Source: Linnemannia schmuckeri (lineage: Eukaryota > Mortierellomycota > Mortierellomycetes > Mortierellales > Mortierellaceae). Taken from it: a DNA stretch of 64,000 nucleotides. The notes beneath the pieces are model-generated. The model saw nothing but the letters and a program-made list of their open reading frames with translations. It was not told the origin of the DNA and searched no databases. The stretch is taken from NCBI GenBank assembly GCA_029449235.1, contig JANATG010000004.1:2480001-2544000 (forward strand), read 5' to 3'. The position numbers and the translations under genes are program-made. Positions 29,725 through 40,872 of this stretch are shown here, one piece after another (the stretch's first letter is position 1; the number at the start of each line of letters is the position of its first letter).

Positions 29725-31466
29725 ATGACTGTCGGCGTAAGTGTGTACTAACTCTTTGCAGAAGCAGGAGAACAGGCAACAAGCGAGGATCATTTCCGTT
29801 GTTCACTGATGTCGTTGTGCTTGGACGTTTCTTCATTCACGAATCATTTCTGAACTTGTCACGAAACAAACTAAAAAAAAGCCTCCCAGCTAACTCCTTT
29901 GCTCTTTTCCCCACCATTATGATAAACAGACTATCTACTCCTACCCCCAGAACCCCCGCGTCTTCAAGGCCCTCGTTGTCGCCAAGTACAACGGCCTCGA
30001 GGTCAAGGTCGATGACAAGTTCGTCATGGGCACCACCAACAAGACCGATGCCTGGATCGCCAAGTTCGGTGCCTCCCAGGTCCCCGCCTTCGAGGGTACT
30101 GACGGTACCATCATTATCGAGTCTGGCGCCATTGCCTACTACCGTAAGTTTTTTTTTGGATGATACAGTAGAAGATAAAGAAAAGGGAGAAACGAGAACG
30201 AGAAGAGGCGGTGTGCTTGTTGAATAAGTGAATGATGAAGTTTTATTTAATCAGTTATCCCTGACTTAATCCATACTATGTCGAGAACTTGATTTCTGAA
30301 AAACATATTCAAACCATACCGCCTCTTTTACCTCAACACCAACAACAACGACAACAATAATCGACCATGGGTTACATGTTATCGCGATAACATATACTAA
30401 CCAATTCGTATCTTACAATCGTGCTATCAATCTAACAGTCGCCCACTTGAAGGCTGACTCGACCCTCATCGGCCGCTCCAACGCCGAGGAGGCCCACATC
30501 CAGCAGTGGGTCCAGTTCGTCGACTGCTCGCTCACCCCCGCCCTCTCTACCTGGATCTACCCCATCCTCGGTTACACCCCTTACAACAAGGCCTCCGAGA
30601 CTGCTGCTATTGAGCGCACCCGTGCCCACCTCGCCACCCTCGAGCGTCACTTGATCAAGAAGACCTACCTCGTTGGCGAGCGCGTCACCTTGGCCGATAT
30701 CTCGTCTGCCGCTGCCCTCTTCGCCGGCTTCAAGATGGTCTTCGATGCCCCCTTCCGCAAGGAGTTCCCCGCCGTCACCCGCTGGTTCACCACCATCGTC
30801 AACCAGGCCAACTTCAAGGCTGTTGCCGGTGAGTTCACCTTCTGCGAGACTCAGGCCAAGTTCACCCCTCCCAAGAAGGAGACCAAGGAGAAGAAGCCCA
30901 AGGAGGAGAAGCCCAAGGAGGAGAAGAAGCCCAAGGCCAAGGAGCCCGAGGAGGAGAAGGAGGAGACCTTTGAGGATGCCCCCAAGCCCAAGTCCAAGTT
31001 GGACCTCCTCCCCGCCGCCAAGATGCCCCTTGACGAGTGGAAGCGCCAGTACTCCAACAACGACACCCCCGTCGCCATGAAGTGGCTCTGGGAGAACATT
31101 GACCTCACCACCGACTACTCGATCTGGAAGGTCGACTACAAGTACAACGACGAGTTGACCAAGCTCTACATGTCCAACAACTTGGCTGGTGGTTTGATGA
31201 ACCGTCTCGAGCGTGCCCGCAAGTACGCCTTCGGTACCCTCGTCGTCGCTGGTGAGGACAACGCCAACATCATCACCGGTTACTTCATCGTCCGTGGTGT
31301 CGCTGACGAGATGATCGAGGAGATCACTGATGCTGCTGACTACGAATCCTACAACTGGGTCAAGGTCAACGTCACCGACGAGGAGAAGAAGAAGATCGAT
31401 CAGGTCTTTGCCTGGGAGGGTTCCATCGATGGCAAGCCCATCGCCGATGGAAAGACCTTCAAGTAA
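29725..31466 (+). CDS. EEF1G: Translation elongation factor 1B gamma subunit
   Basis: Structural subunit of the eEF1B nucleotide-exchange complex that recharges eEF1A. Exons 29725-29736 (only four codons, MTVG), 29930-30143 and 30439-31466 join to 417 residues. Domains: thioredoxin-like GST N-terminal part (TIYSYPQNPRVFKALVVAKYNG, SQVPAFEG), all-helical GST C-terminal part (ERTRAHLATLERHLIKKTYLVGERVTLADI), a Lys/Glu/Pro linker (~215-255), and the conserved EF1G domain (LPAAKMPLDEWKRQYSNND, LERARKYAFGTL, YNWVKVNV). Codon use is strongly biased to C-ending codons, unlike neighbouring genes, which fits very high expression and explains the long spurious frames in this region. Two introns near the 5' end, one after the fourth codon. 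Confidence 0.96.
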
Positions 31467-32028
31467 ATTATTTCTCTGCTTGATGATTTTCTTTCGCTCA
31501 TGCGTTCTTGTAGTTCATCATTTTGTACAAAACACACCACTCTTTCTCATGTATGAAGAATTAAAAATATGCCTCTTGACGCACCCTATACCATCTACAT
31601 CTTCGTGCTTGTCTCTAAGTTTATCTTTATATTCGCCGTCGTCGTTTGTCGTTTTTATGCTTGCCATTGTTGTTGTATTCATTGTTTTTTCCCGTCCATG
31701 TTTGGCCTTCGTTTTTATAGTTGTTTTTGTTTTTTTGTAATTGTTGTTGACTGTGACCCCTGTAGCCCTTTTTTCTTTTTTTTTGAATTGCTTTTAAGAG
31801 ACGAAGTAGGATTGCATCGCGCCCTCCCTCATTTTTTTTTCTTTTTTCTACCGCCCTATGCTCGTTGCATTTCCCACGACGAACCAGTCTGAATGCGTAA
31901 TGACTTTGTTGTTATTCAAAAAACAAGACCCCGACAACCCCCTACTAAAAAATATCTAACTAATTTCAACTTCTCAAAGATGAAAAAGAAAATTATAAAG
32001 ACGTTTCCTTTCAAAAAAAAAAAACGCT
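31467..32028. other. Convergent 3' spacer, eEF1B-gamma / CCT3
   Basis: 560 nt between facing stop codons, T-rich on the left and A-rich on the right as expected of two 3' UTRs. No gene or repeat seen. Confidence 0.55.
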
Positions 32029-34556
32029 CTATTGCTCGGGCTGCATATCACCCTCACCCATCTCCTGCTGCTCGGGCGAAGGACCGCCCTGCTGAGGACG
32101 GGCACCCGAGAGACCCGAGACGATATCATCGACACGCAACAACAGGCACGACGACTCGATCGCAGTCTTGATGGTCTGCACCTTAACTGCGTTGGGCTCC
32201 CAGATACCGTACTCGTGCATGTCCACAATCTTGCCAGCATGGCCGTCAATACCCCACGAGTGGTGGCCCGTAGCGTGCTTGGCGCGGAGAGATGTCAAGA
32301 TCTTGATAGCGTTGCCTCCACAGTTCTGGATCAATGTGCGGGGGATCACCTCCATGGCTTCGGCAACGGCCTTGTAGGGCCACTGAACAGAGCCCTCCAA
32401 GGTCTTGCTCTTCTCCATCAAACCGACCGAGATAGCCATCTCAGTGGCGCCTCCTCCAGGCGACAACTTGGGGTTGAAATACACGTTGCGGGCAACCGAC
32501 ATGGCGTCCATCAAGTTGCGCTCAATCTCGTTCAAGATATCCTTGGAAGGTCCACGCAAAACGATCGTGCAAGCCTTGGGGTTCTTGCATCCAGTCATGA
32601 AAGTGAAGTACCTATAATTGGAAAATGGGGGTAATAAACGGTTAGACGCCTGTTGCAAGGTAATATAATCCATGCCCCGACAAGTCTCGTTTCATTGCCT
32701 AGCCAAAAAACAATCCTGTGCTGAACGAGGTGAAACCCATAAAAATACGTACTCGTCACCAATCTTCTCCACGGAGAAGAGACCGCACTCAGTTCCGACA
32801 TCAGACTCCTTGAGATCATCGACACGGTTGACAATGGTGGCGCCGACAGCACGGGCGATACGGTTGTTGTCGGTCTTGCGGACACGACGGATGGCAGTAA
32901 TACCAGCCTTGACAAAGTAATGCTGTGCCAAGTCTGAGACGCCCTTCTCCGTGAAGACAATGTCGGGCTTGAGCTCAATAATCTTGTCGCACATGCTCTT
33001 GATCTGCTCCTCCTCGATCTGCAAAATACGGCTCCAGTCAGCTTCCTTGGTGACCTCAATGTTGGTCTGCGACTCTCCCTTCTTGTACTCCAGAGGGCAA
33101 TCCAGCAAAATAACACGGGGGTTCTCAATGCGACGACGCATCTTGGGGTGAGTGACATCCTTGTTGACCATGACACCATCCAACACTCTCGAATCCTCAA
33201 TCTCGCCACCGGGGATCTAGTGTTTGTCAAGGAAAGGGGATATGTCTGTAAGTATCCGAAGTGCTAAAAACGTCACAACGTTCCTGTTCCTCCTATGCTG
33301 TTCCTTCTCTGTTGTTTTTGCTTTTTTTTGTTCCTATGTAAGCGCCCCTTCAATGCAAAGCGCAAAGCGACACGAATATTAACCAAAACATTGAAGATCA
33401 CAGCCGAAAGTATCAATCAATACCTTCTCGACACGAGCGTAACGCTTGATATCGACCTCCCGACGACCATCGACCTCAACAGCAACGCAACGGACGGCAT
33501 CCAGGGCCAATTTGCACATCATATCGCTCCAGCGGCTGACGAACTTGGTGCCAATCGAAGTCTTGACAAGATCCAGCATCTCCTTGGGATCATTCACGTT
33601 GACGGAGATCGAGATCTTGTCGACAATCTCGATAGCATCTTCCAAAGCCTGCTTGAAGGCAGCGATGATGACAATGGGGTGGATGTTACGCTCGAGGTAG
33701 GGCATGGCCTGGGCAAGAACCTCACCAGCTATTTGATGTTATTGTCCACGTAATAAAATACAAAGAACGTTAGAAGACCGGTCTAGGCGGAATCATTAGC
33801 CTCCTGATAGTAAAAAAATCCCCTCCGGATCAAAAAAATGAAAAGAAGTTTACCAAGGATGATGACAGAGGTGGTTCCGTCACCGACCTCCTCGTCCTGT
33901 GTCCTCGCAAGCTCAATCATAGACTTGGCGGCGGGGTGAGCAACCTCGACCTCTCTGAGGATGGCGTTTCCGTCGTTGGTCAGGACAACGCCTCCCATAG
34001 GATCCAGCAACATCTTCAACATCGAGCGGGGTCCAAGACACGTCCTGATAATGTCAGCAACCGTCTACAGCGAATGAAGGGGATGGTTACAACGAGGCCG
34101 TAGGGAGAAAGTTAAAAAGACTGATCAGTTTGCCAAGGGTGTCCAAAGTGGTGACGAGTTGATGTGAACGATGTGCAAGAAGGCACGACAGGGTTTGCGA
34201 AAAGTACCTTGGCGGCGGTGATGTTGGAGTTCTGAGCCTTGCGACCAGTCTCGCGCTCCATGTTGGTGTCTACAGAAGGAGGATGCAAGGTGTAAGTAAG
34301 TAGGTGGAACGCGGATTAACCATGGTGGCATATATGAACCAAAGAGCGAGTGGAGGCGCGTCGCTTTCGCTCGAGTCTGTCTTGTGTCCCTGGATGGTGT
34401 GAATCAAGGGGCAGTTGATGTCGCTTGTAAACTCTGTCGCCTGGTTCGTCGCTGGTCGTTGCTTGTATACGATGCTGGTGATGCTGAATCCTGCGTGTGT
34501 CAATATAAGAAGGAGAGAGGGGAGGGACACGTACTCATAACAATGACTTGACTCAT
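32029..34556 (-). CDS. CCT3: Chaperonin TRiC/CCT subunit gamma
   Basis: ATP-dependent folding of actin, tubulin and WD40 proteins in the cytosol. Six exons (34535-34556, 34209-34270, 33854-34064, 33424-33728, 32753-33216, 32029-32611) give 548 residues, the family length. Landmarks: GRKAQNSNITAAK, TCLGPRSMLKMLLDPMG, TNDGNAILRE, DEEVGDGTTSVIIL (ATPase Asp and GDGTT), DVTHPKMRRRIENP, EKGVSDLAQHYF, IRRVRKTDNNRIARAVGA, GGGATEMAISVGL, RTLIQNCGGNAI and the terminal LLLRVDDIVSG. These residues are specific for the gamma subunit rather than other CCT paralogues. The first exon codes only seven residues (MSQVIVM) before an intron. It shares a 490-nt divergent promoter with the peptidyl-tRNA hydrolase gene. 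Confidence 0.97.
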
Positions 34557-35046
34557 CTTGGCTTTGTGTGTTGATGTGTGTAGGTGGTTGGTGATGAAGA
34601 AGAGGAATAAGAAAAAAGAAGAGGAGCTCTTTCAGTGGAAATAGATCAGAGTATTAGTATTTGCTTTTTTGTTCTTTCGCCTTCTGAAGGAGATACCCAG
34701 CGAGGCTGCAAGGAGAGGTGCGCGGTGTGCGGCCCTGGAGTCGAGATTTGAATGTTTGATGTCGCTTACGGGGCATGTAATTGATCTGCAATCCACTCGT
34801 TATAAATGCGATCAGATCAGCCTTCCTTTCTTTCTATTTTGGAGGTTCTTTTATCTATGGAGCTGTGGTGCCTGAAATTGAAATGGAAATGACGCTGGTC
34901 CGACTGCGGTCGAACCTTTTTGTCAGCTCAACTCGGAAATAAAAAGAAAGGAAGATCTGATCTCCATTCACTCCCTCCTTCATTCACTCCTTCATTCACA
35001 ACTCTCTCCACTCCCCCGCTCTTCGCTCTCTCTCACACAATACCAA
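34557..35046. promoter_or_regulatory. Divergent promoter, CCT3 / peptidyl-tRNA hydrolase
   Basis: 490 nt between divergent starts. A TATAAATG sequence occurs at 34801-34808, about 245 nt before the hydrolase ATG; C/T-rich CACTCC repeats lie at 34965-35030 just before it. No additional gene seen. Confidence 0.5.
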
Positions 35047-36050
35047 ATGGCCACCACCATCAGAAAACACATCCTTGTAAGTTAAACAACATACTATTAC
35101 AATTCCCCTCTGCAAAAAATGAAGCCATTTTCCTAAAAGACACTAATTTAATTTTCACATCAATTAGGTCGTAGGACTTGGAAACTACACACATCCAGGA
35201 ACACGCCACAACGTTGGAATGATGGTCGTCGACTCCATCGCCCAACGATTCAACGTCCCCTGGTCTGAAAAGTCCTCTTGGAAGGCCGAAGTCGCCACCG
35301 CCCGCACCTCCATCACCACCCGCCACCGCGCTACACCTCCTCCCTCTTCCTCAACTTCTGGGGCTAAAAAGTCTGTGCGCCCACCAACCGCCGATACCAT
35401 TTTTGACACATCAGCAGCAGTAGTGGAGGCTTCTACTACAACAACGGCTCCAATGGTGAAGAAGAAAGAGCCTTGGGTCACTTCTACAATGGAGCTCACA
35501 ATCACACTCCTCAAACCCTTGCAATTGATGAACGTCAGCGGCACCTCTGTCTCCAAAGCAGGTACTTATCTTGTACTTTTTTTTTCTTTTCATTAGCGTA
35601 TTCTTTTGAAATCAACGTCCTGTTTCATCATTTTCGACTCAATTGCTTATAAACATAGTCAACTAACCCCCCAGAATCGATCCTATTTTTCTTTCCAACA
35701 AAACAATAGCCAAGGACCTAGGAATTCCAGCACAAGACATCCTTGTCATTCACGACGACATGGAACGCGATATCGGGAAGATCTCCTTCAAATCCGAGGG
35801 CTCTGCTAACGGACACAACGGAATCAAGTCTTGCGTGAAAGCACTCGGTACCGCGCATTTCCGACGCCTCCGGATTGGGATTGGACGTCCTCCTGTTTCT
35901 GACAGGTCACCGAAGGTGGTGGCTGGGTTTGTGCTGAGCAGGTTTAAGCCATTGGAGATCGAGAAATTGGAGGAGTTGGTCTATGATAAGGCTGGGGATG
36001 AGATCATAAGGGTTTCGACGACCGAGGATAAGAAAACCAAGAAGGCGTAA
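35047..36050 (+). CDS. PTH1: Peptidyl-tRNA hydrolase, bacterial (Pth1) type
   Basis: Releases tRNA from stalled peptidyl-tRNA; in fungi the Pth1 type is generally mitochondrial. Exons 35047-35076, 35168-35561 and 35710-36050 join to 254 residues. Motifs: VVGLGNYTHPGTRHNVG with the catalytic His and Asn, LLKPLQLMNVSG, LVIHDDMERDIGKISFK with the catalytic Asp, GSANGHNGIKS and RLRIGIGRP. Between the first and second motif blocks is an inserted low-complexity stretch of about 60 residues (PPPSSSTSG, SAAVVEASTTTT) that is absent from compact bacterial Pth (about 190 aa). No strong mitochondrial presequence is visible before VVGLGN (MATTIRKHIL only), so location is uncertain. The first exon is ten codons. 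Confidence 0.94.
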
Positions 36051-36345
36051 TCTGGAGGCGTCGTGGCGTCCAGGATGACCGCTGACTCATCTTGTATATT
36101 ACCAGGACATCCAGGACAGTGACACAGTCAGGATACACAACAAAGGATAAAGACGCCTCCATAGCCATGGTTACACGGAGGCTGAGCCATGTCGTCATCG
36201 TCATCATCTGATGTTGTAAGCAGAACCATATTTCTCCCTTCGATAATTTCGACCGCAACGAGAAACTTTGACATCCAAAAACATTCATAAACTTGTACTT
36301 TACCCTGTAAAACCATAAAAATAAACCCTCATTGCATTACACACC

Positions 36346-36380
<35 letters not shown>

Positions 36381-36600
36381 AATAGAAAAGAGAAAGAAAG
36401 GAAGAACTAAGATTCATCAGGCGCAATGCCTTGATATGAAGATAGCGCCACCAAACAAGTCTTTAATTCCAAAAAGCGTTGGTTATGTGTTTTTTTTGCA
36501 CCCTCTCTCAAAATAATGACGTTTCATTCATACCAACTCAAATGCAATTACGAAACATATTTTGCAGTAAATTTATTTTAGCAATAAAAAGCAAACGTAT
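36051..36600. other. Convergent 3' spacer, hydrolase / tRNA ligase, with A30 tract
   Basis: 550 nt between facing stop codons containing two 3' UTRs. A 30-nt A run occupies 36349-36378; a poly(A)-derived retro-insertion is possible, but nothing upstream of it looks like a retrocopy. No gene seen. Confidence 0.55.
36349..36378. repeat. Poly-A tract, 30 nt
   Basis: Thirty consecutive A on the + strand between convergent genes. Slippage-prone; no flanking duplication was recognised. Confidence 0.9.
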
Positions 36601-39600
36601 CTAGAACCACATGGCGCGTAAGAACCCAGTCAAGACAACAGGCGTCTCCAACTTGATTGCAAAGACCTCAGGCCCTTCCTTCACTGCATCTGCGCCCTCT
36701 CTGCTGGCGGTCGAGCGATTAGTAGCACTCCATCGGCGCAACACTTCATTCGACTCGAACGGCTTGACAAGGTCGCCCGCAGTTCCAACCGTCACATGGA
36801 GCATCGGCTGGACAGTCTCGAAGGGCTTGCCAGACTTTGTACGGATCGCCTTGTTGACCCGGAGGACAATGATTCGCTCTGTCCACACGATATAGTCCGC
36901 CGTGCAGGTCGCATCCAGGTCTTCGTCAGAGATGGACAACGACGCCAATGACAGGGGCGACTCGGGCATCACAGTAATGGGTGGTGACGACACAATCGCA
37001 CCAGCAGTGGCAGGAGTGGCTTCAACAGCAGGAGCTGCAGAGCGAGCAGAAACAGGAGATACGGCACGGGGAGATCCCTTACGACGCCTATTGCGGGTTC
37101 CCTTGCCAACCTTTGTAAACCCATCATCCGGTGTCGGTGTCGATGGCGGAGACGTAACTGCGGGGGGTGTGACGACAGGTGAGTTGGATGCAGTCGATCC
37201 GGGTGTTTTGACTTCCAAACCCAATTCATCCGAGTACAACTTCCAGATCTCCTGGGCACGCTGCGATCGCTTGGGCGAAGTATCCTTGCGCGCGGTCGTA
37301 TGAATCAAGGTAACATGTTGTTTCGGTCCAACTCGATTCGTCTCCTGCCAAAACTTGAACTGCTCATACAACTGCGCCCATGACCCCTTATCCATGGTAG
37401 ACGACGACGATGTTGATAAGTCAGACTGTCCGTTATCGCTTGGTCCTTGTCCTGTAAGACCCCTGGCCCTAAATTGCTCAGTCAAGAACTTGAGAACCGC
37501 CCCCGAGTCAATGCTGACCGCAAAGTAGTTCGGCTCCTTGATCTTCTTCGCTCTGCCAGGCGGGGTGGTGGAAACCACTGCAGGGGCAACAGCAACAGCG
37601 GCAGAGGAGCCAACATTCTCGTCATTGGTGGGAGTAGCGGCCTCAACTAGCGAGGAGGAAGACTTGCCCTTGGTGACTTGCTTCGCCGCCTGTCCCTTGT
37701 GAAACCTGGCAGCCTCTCCATTGATGACGCGGAGGGGCTTCCAATCTTCCAGGGAGTACCGAACAGCCTCCTTGACCTCCTCAGGCGTAGGAATAGCGTG
37801 GTTCCCAACACCACCGGCACCAAGCGCTGGGATCGCAAACTCCTTGATAACACGCTCAACGATTGCCAACGACTCCTCGCCAGGTGTGTTCTCAACTACG
37901 TAGTTGAATCCAGAATCAGGCGCAACCATGGGGTTCAGTGGCTCAAACGTCCTAAGGAAGCGCTGAATGATAAACTCATACTCGGGACAGAACTCCGGGG
38001 TCATGCTCTGATGGTTCGCTCCACGGTTCTTGACACGCTCAATCTCAATGTCGCGGACAGTGCTGATGGGAATCTCCTCATGCGACCAGTAGAGAGCGAC
38101 GAATCGTGTCTTGGGATAAACAGCCTTGACGGTTTCCATGATCCTCTGACGATGCGAAAACTCGTGGTTGTTTCGATCCGCAATGACAACCGTGTGGTCC
38201 TTGAGTGTCCTAACGACCGCCTTCATGAACTGCTGTCCTGCAGTCTTGCGGTAATGGTGGAAATCGTCGCTGCTGATGTGACCCCATCCGAAAAGCCTGG
38301 AGAGTGCAACGCTGACAGTCGTCTTTCCGCAGCCTATGGTCGCAATGGGAATAATAACCGTTCGCTGGAAATCGTCCTGAGTTGATGCGCTCGAAGCCGA
38401 TCCCGAAACAGCCCCTGTAATCAACTTGTCCTGCTCCTGTGCTGTCTTGGACTCCCAGTACTTCAGGAACATGTCTCGGATAGCAATGATGCCCTGATTC
38501 TTGTTGTACCCAGCAAAGAGAGCAGGTTGGGTCTTGATCAGGTTCTTGACAAACTCAACATAGTGCTTGGTGAGGGGGTACCGCATCCTGATCTTGAACT
38601 CCTCGATGGGCACAACCTCCTTGGGCGTCGTGTGTTCTCTGGTAGCAGCTCTCGCCTGTTCTGCAGCGCGCTTGGCCTCAACCTTGGCAGCCTCAGTCGC
38701 CTCCTTGACTTCAATGCTCCACAGACGCTTGGTGATCTCACGCCACTCACGGTACATTAAATAGGGCTCATCGTACTTGATCTTGAAAAAGTGTGTTGTT
38801 CCATCTCCCTTGACCTTGGAACGAACCACGAATCCCTCAACCGCACGGTTGTCGTACTCTCCTGCATTCCTGACCTCGTCGGCAAAGTCCATGACTTCCT
38901 GATGGGTGTTGAAGGTTACATACTCGGTCAGTCTCAGACCCCACTCCTTGGCAAACTCCTGGACCTTGTTGCTGGGCAATGTTTGGAAATCGACCGTGTT
39001 GCGATTCAATCCGTGAAGATACAATCCTGACTTTTCAATAGGGTACTCCAGAATATGTTCTTCGAAGCTATCATCACACAACTACGCGTAAATAAAAAAT
39101 GATGTGAGTACTACTGATGTCTGGAGACTGCGAAGTGTTAAATATATAGTTAGCCATACGAAATAATTACCTCCGCAACGGCAGTCAAGTTATGATCCCA
39201 TAGCCATCGTCCAAACTGCTCAACAGTCTTCCCTTGAGCAGCAAGCCCCTTCTCGAGCCACTCGCGTCCCTTGCCAGCATGCGTGACCTCAGTCATCTTC
39301 CCAGTCTCGGGGTCCGCGTATCCCAAGGAATGCTTGCTGGTAACAATACATCCACCCTTAGGTCCAACCAGGTGAGGAGGCAATCCCGACATAAAGATGA
39401 TGCATCCGTTCTCCTTGAGAGTCACTTCGTAGGGTCCTTCTGTGTTCTCCGCGATCCACGCAGGTGAGGTCTTGGGAACCTCGCCAACGTTGAAAAACTT
39501 GTCGTATCCGCGGAGCAGGATGCGGTACACACCGAGAGCATCTGATCCTGTCAGCACGGGAGGAGGTGTCTCTTCCTCCACCACCTTGGGGGTTTCATTC

Positions 39601-40142
39601 GACTGTGCAGCCTGCTTGCTGTTTTTGCGGCGGTTCTTGGACAAGGGGGGTGTGGCCACGGTCGAGGTCGAAGTCGAGGTAGAAGTGGAGGGAGAAATAA
39701 CGGGCGCCTTAGAAACTCCGGTAGTATCAAGATAAGTAAACAGTCCACGAGCAAGTGTAGGCAGCGCTCCACTCGAGTACTCAAACTCGTTCATCTTCCA
39801 CGATGTGACATCCAGGATATGGGTCTTGTCTTTCTCCTTCTCCTTGGAAGTTGTTGTCATAGTTGTTGATGTAGTCGTAGTCGTAGTACTGGCAGGGGTG
39901 GAGGTGTTAGTGGACGCAACCTTCATAGGGGGTCGCTCTTGGAGGAGGTCAAGTTCATAATGGTTGCCATAGACAAGGTTGCGTCCACGCTTGGCGCCCT
40001 TTATCTTAGACTCGGCATAGGTGTGCAGGGTGCGGATAAGGTTATCAGCATCGGTCAAGTCCTTTATGGAGCGACCAGGGGCAGTCGAGATGGTGGCGTC
40101 GTGAATGTGGATGTTCTTGAGCTGGTTCGCCAGGTTGTTCAT
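36601..40142 (-). CDS. TRL1: Fungal tRNA ligase (Trl1/Rlg1), tri-domain
   Basis: Heals and seals exons after tRNA splicing and, in yeasts, of the unfolded-protein-response mRNA. Two exons (39171-40142, 36601-39081; intron GTAATT...CGTAG, phase 0) give 1150 residues, longer than yeast Trl1 (827). Ligase domain: nucleotidyl-lysine motif KENG (Lys243), then EGFVVRSKV and FFKIKYDEPY. Kinase domain: P-loop IATIGCGKTT (~570-580) and ISSDDFHHY. C-terminal cyclic phosphodiesterase: two HxT motifs, QHVTLIHTT and MLHVTVGT. Extra length comes from Ser/Thr-rich low-complexity inserts near residues 75-105, 145-195 and in the phosphodiesterase domain. All three activities look intact. Plants and animals lack this fungal-type kinase arrangement, so the gene supports fungal origin of the window. 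Confidence 0.96.
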
Positions 40143-40872
40143 GATGGCTCGTTCGGTTTGTTGAAAGTGTGAAGGTGTGATAGAGTTCGTTGTGGATGAG
40201 AGAAAAGAGTAAGAGATGAAAAAGAGAGGATGAAGAAGAAAAAGAAAATAAAAATAGTAGCAGGCTGATGTTGACCGGGAGTGACAAAGTTAAAAAAGGT
40301 GTAAGGAAAGAGGAGGAACAAGGAACTAACGTCTTTTTATCAAAGAAAAAAAAAATGGCGAGTGCTTCTGGTGGCGGGAAAGAAAATCAAAGTGTTAAAG
40401 TTTCCCAACAAAGAAAAGACAGCAAGTGGGGCTCAATTGATCAATCAAAACTGTCCCAAAAGAACTCCAAAACTCACAACACCTCTCGGGCACCGCCTCC
40501 ACTCTCCCTTTGGTCTATGTCCCCTTGGTAACAACCCCCGACTAAGCCCTTTTCTGCTCACAGGCATGAGATTCAAGAAATAAAACGCTCTCCGGGGAGA
40601 AACAAAAAAAATTAGCACGCTCTGAGTTGCTTGTGTCAACTGCGGCGCATTAGCCGTCATTTTTATTCTCTCTCTCGTCGTGTAAAATGTAGAAAGTAGG
40701 TTGCAATCGAGAATTACAGGAGGCAGAAAATGTTGAAAAGTCGGGAGTGAACTCCGCGGTGGCGCTGCAGATCCTGTACAACTGGAAACAGAATTCGAGA
40801 AGCCTTTTCTATCTCTCACCTACCCACTCAGTCTCTCTCCTTCTGACTCATCGCTACAACAGCCTCTGGTAT
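40143..40872. promoter_or_regulatory. TRL1 promoter and TMEM209-like 3' flank
   Basis: 730 nt between the tRNA ligase start and the stop of the next gene upstream. The TRL1-proximal part is T/C-rich on the coding strand. No gene or recognised element. Confidence 0.5.

Noticed and set aside
30673..31080. 135-codon plus frame rich in R, S and P
   Set aside because: Shadow of the strongly C-biased eEF1B-gamma codons in another frame.
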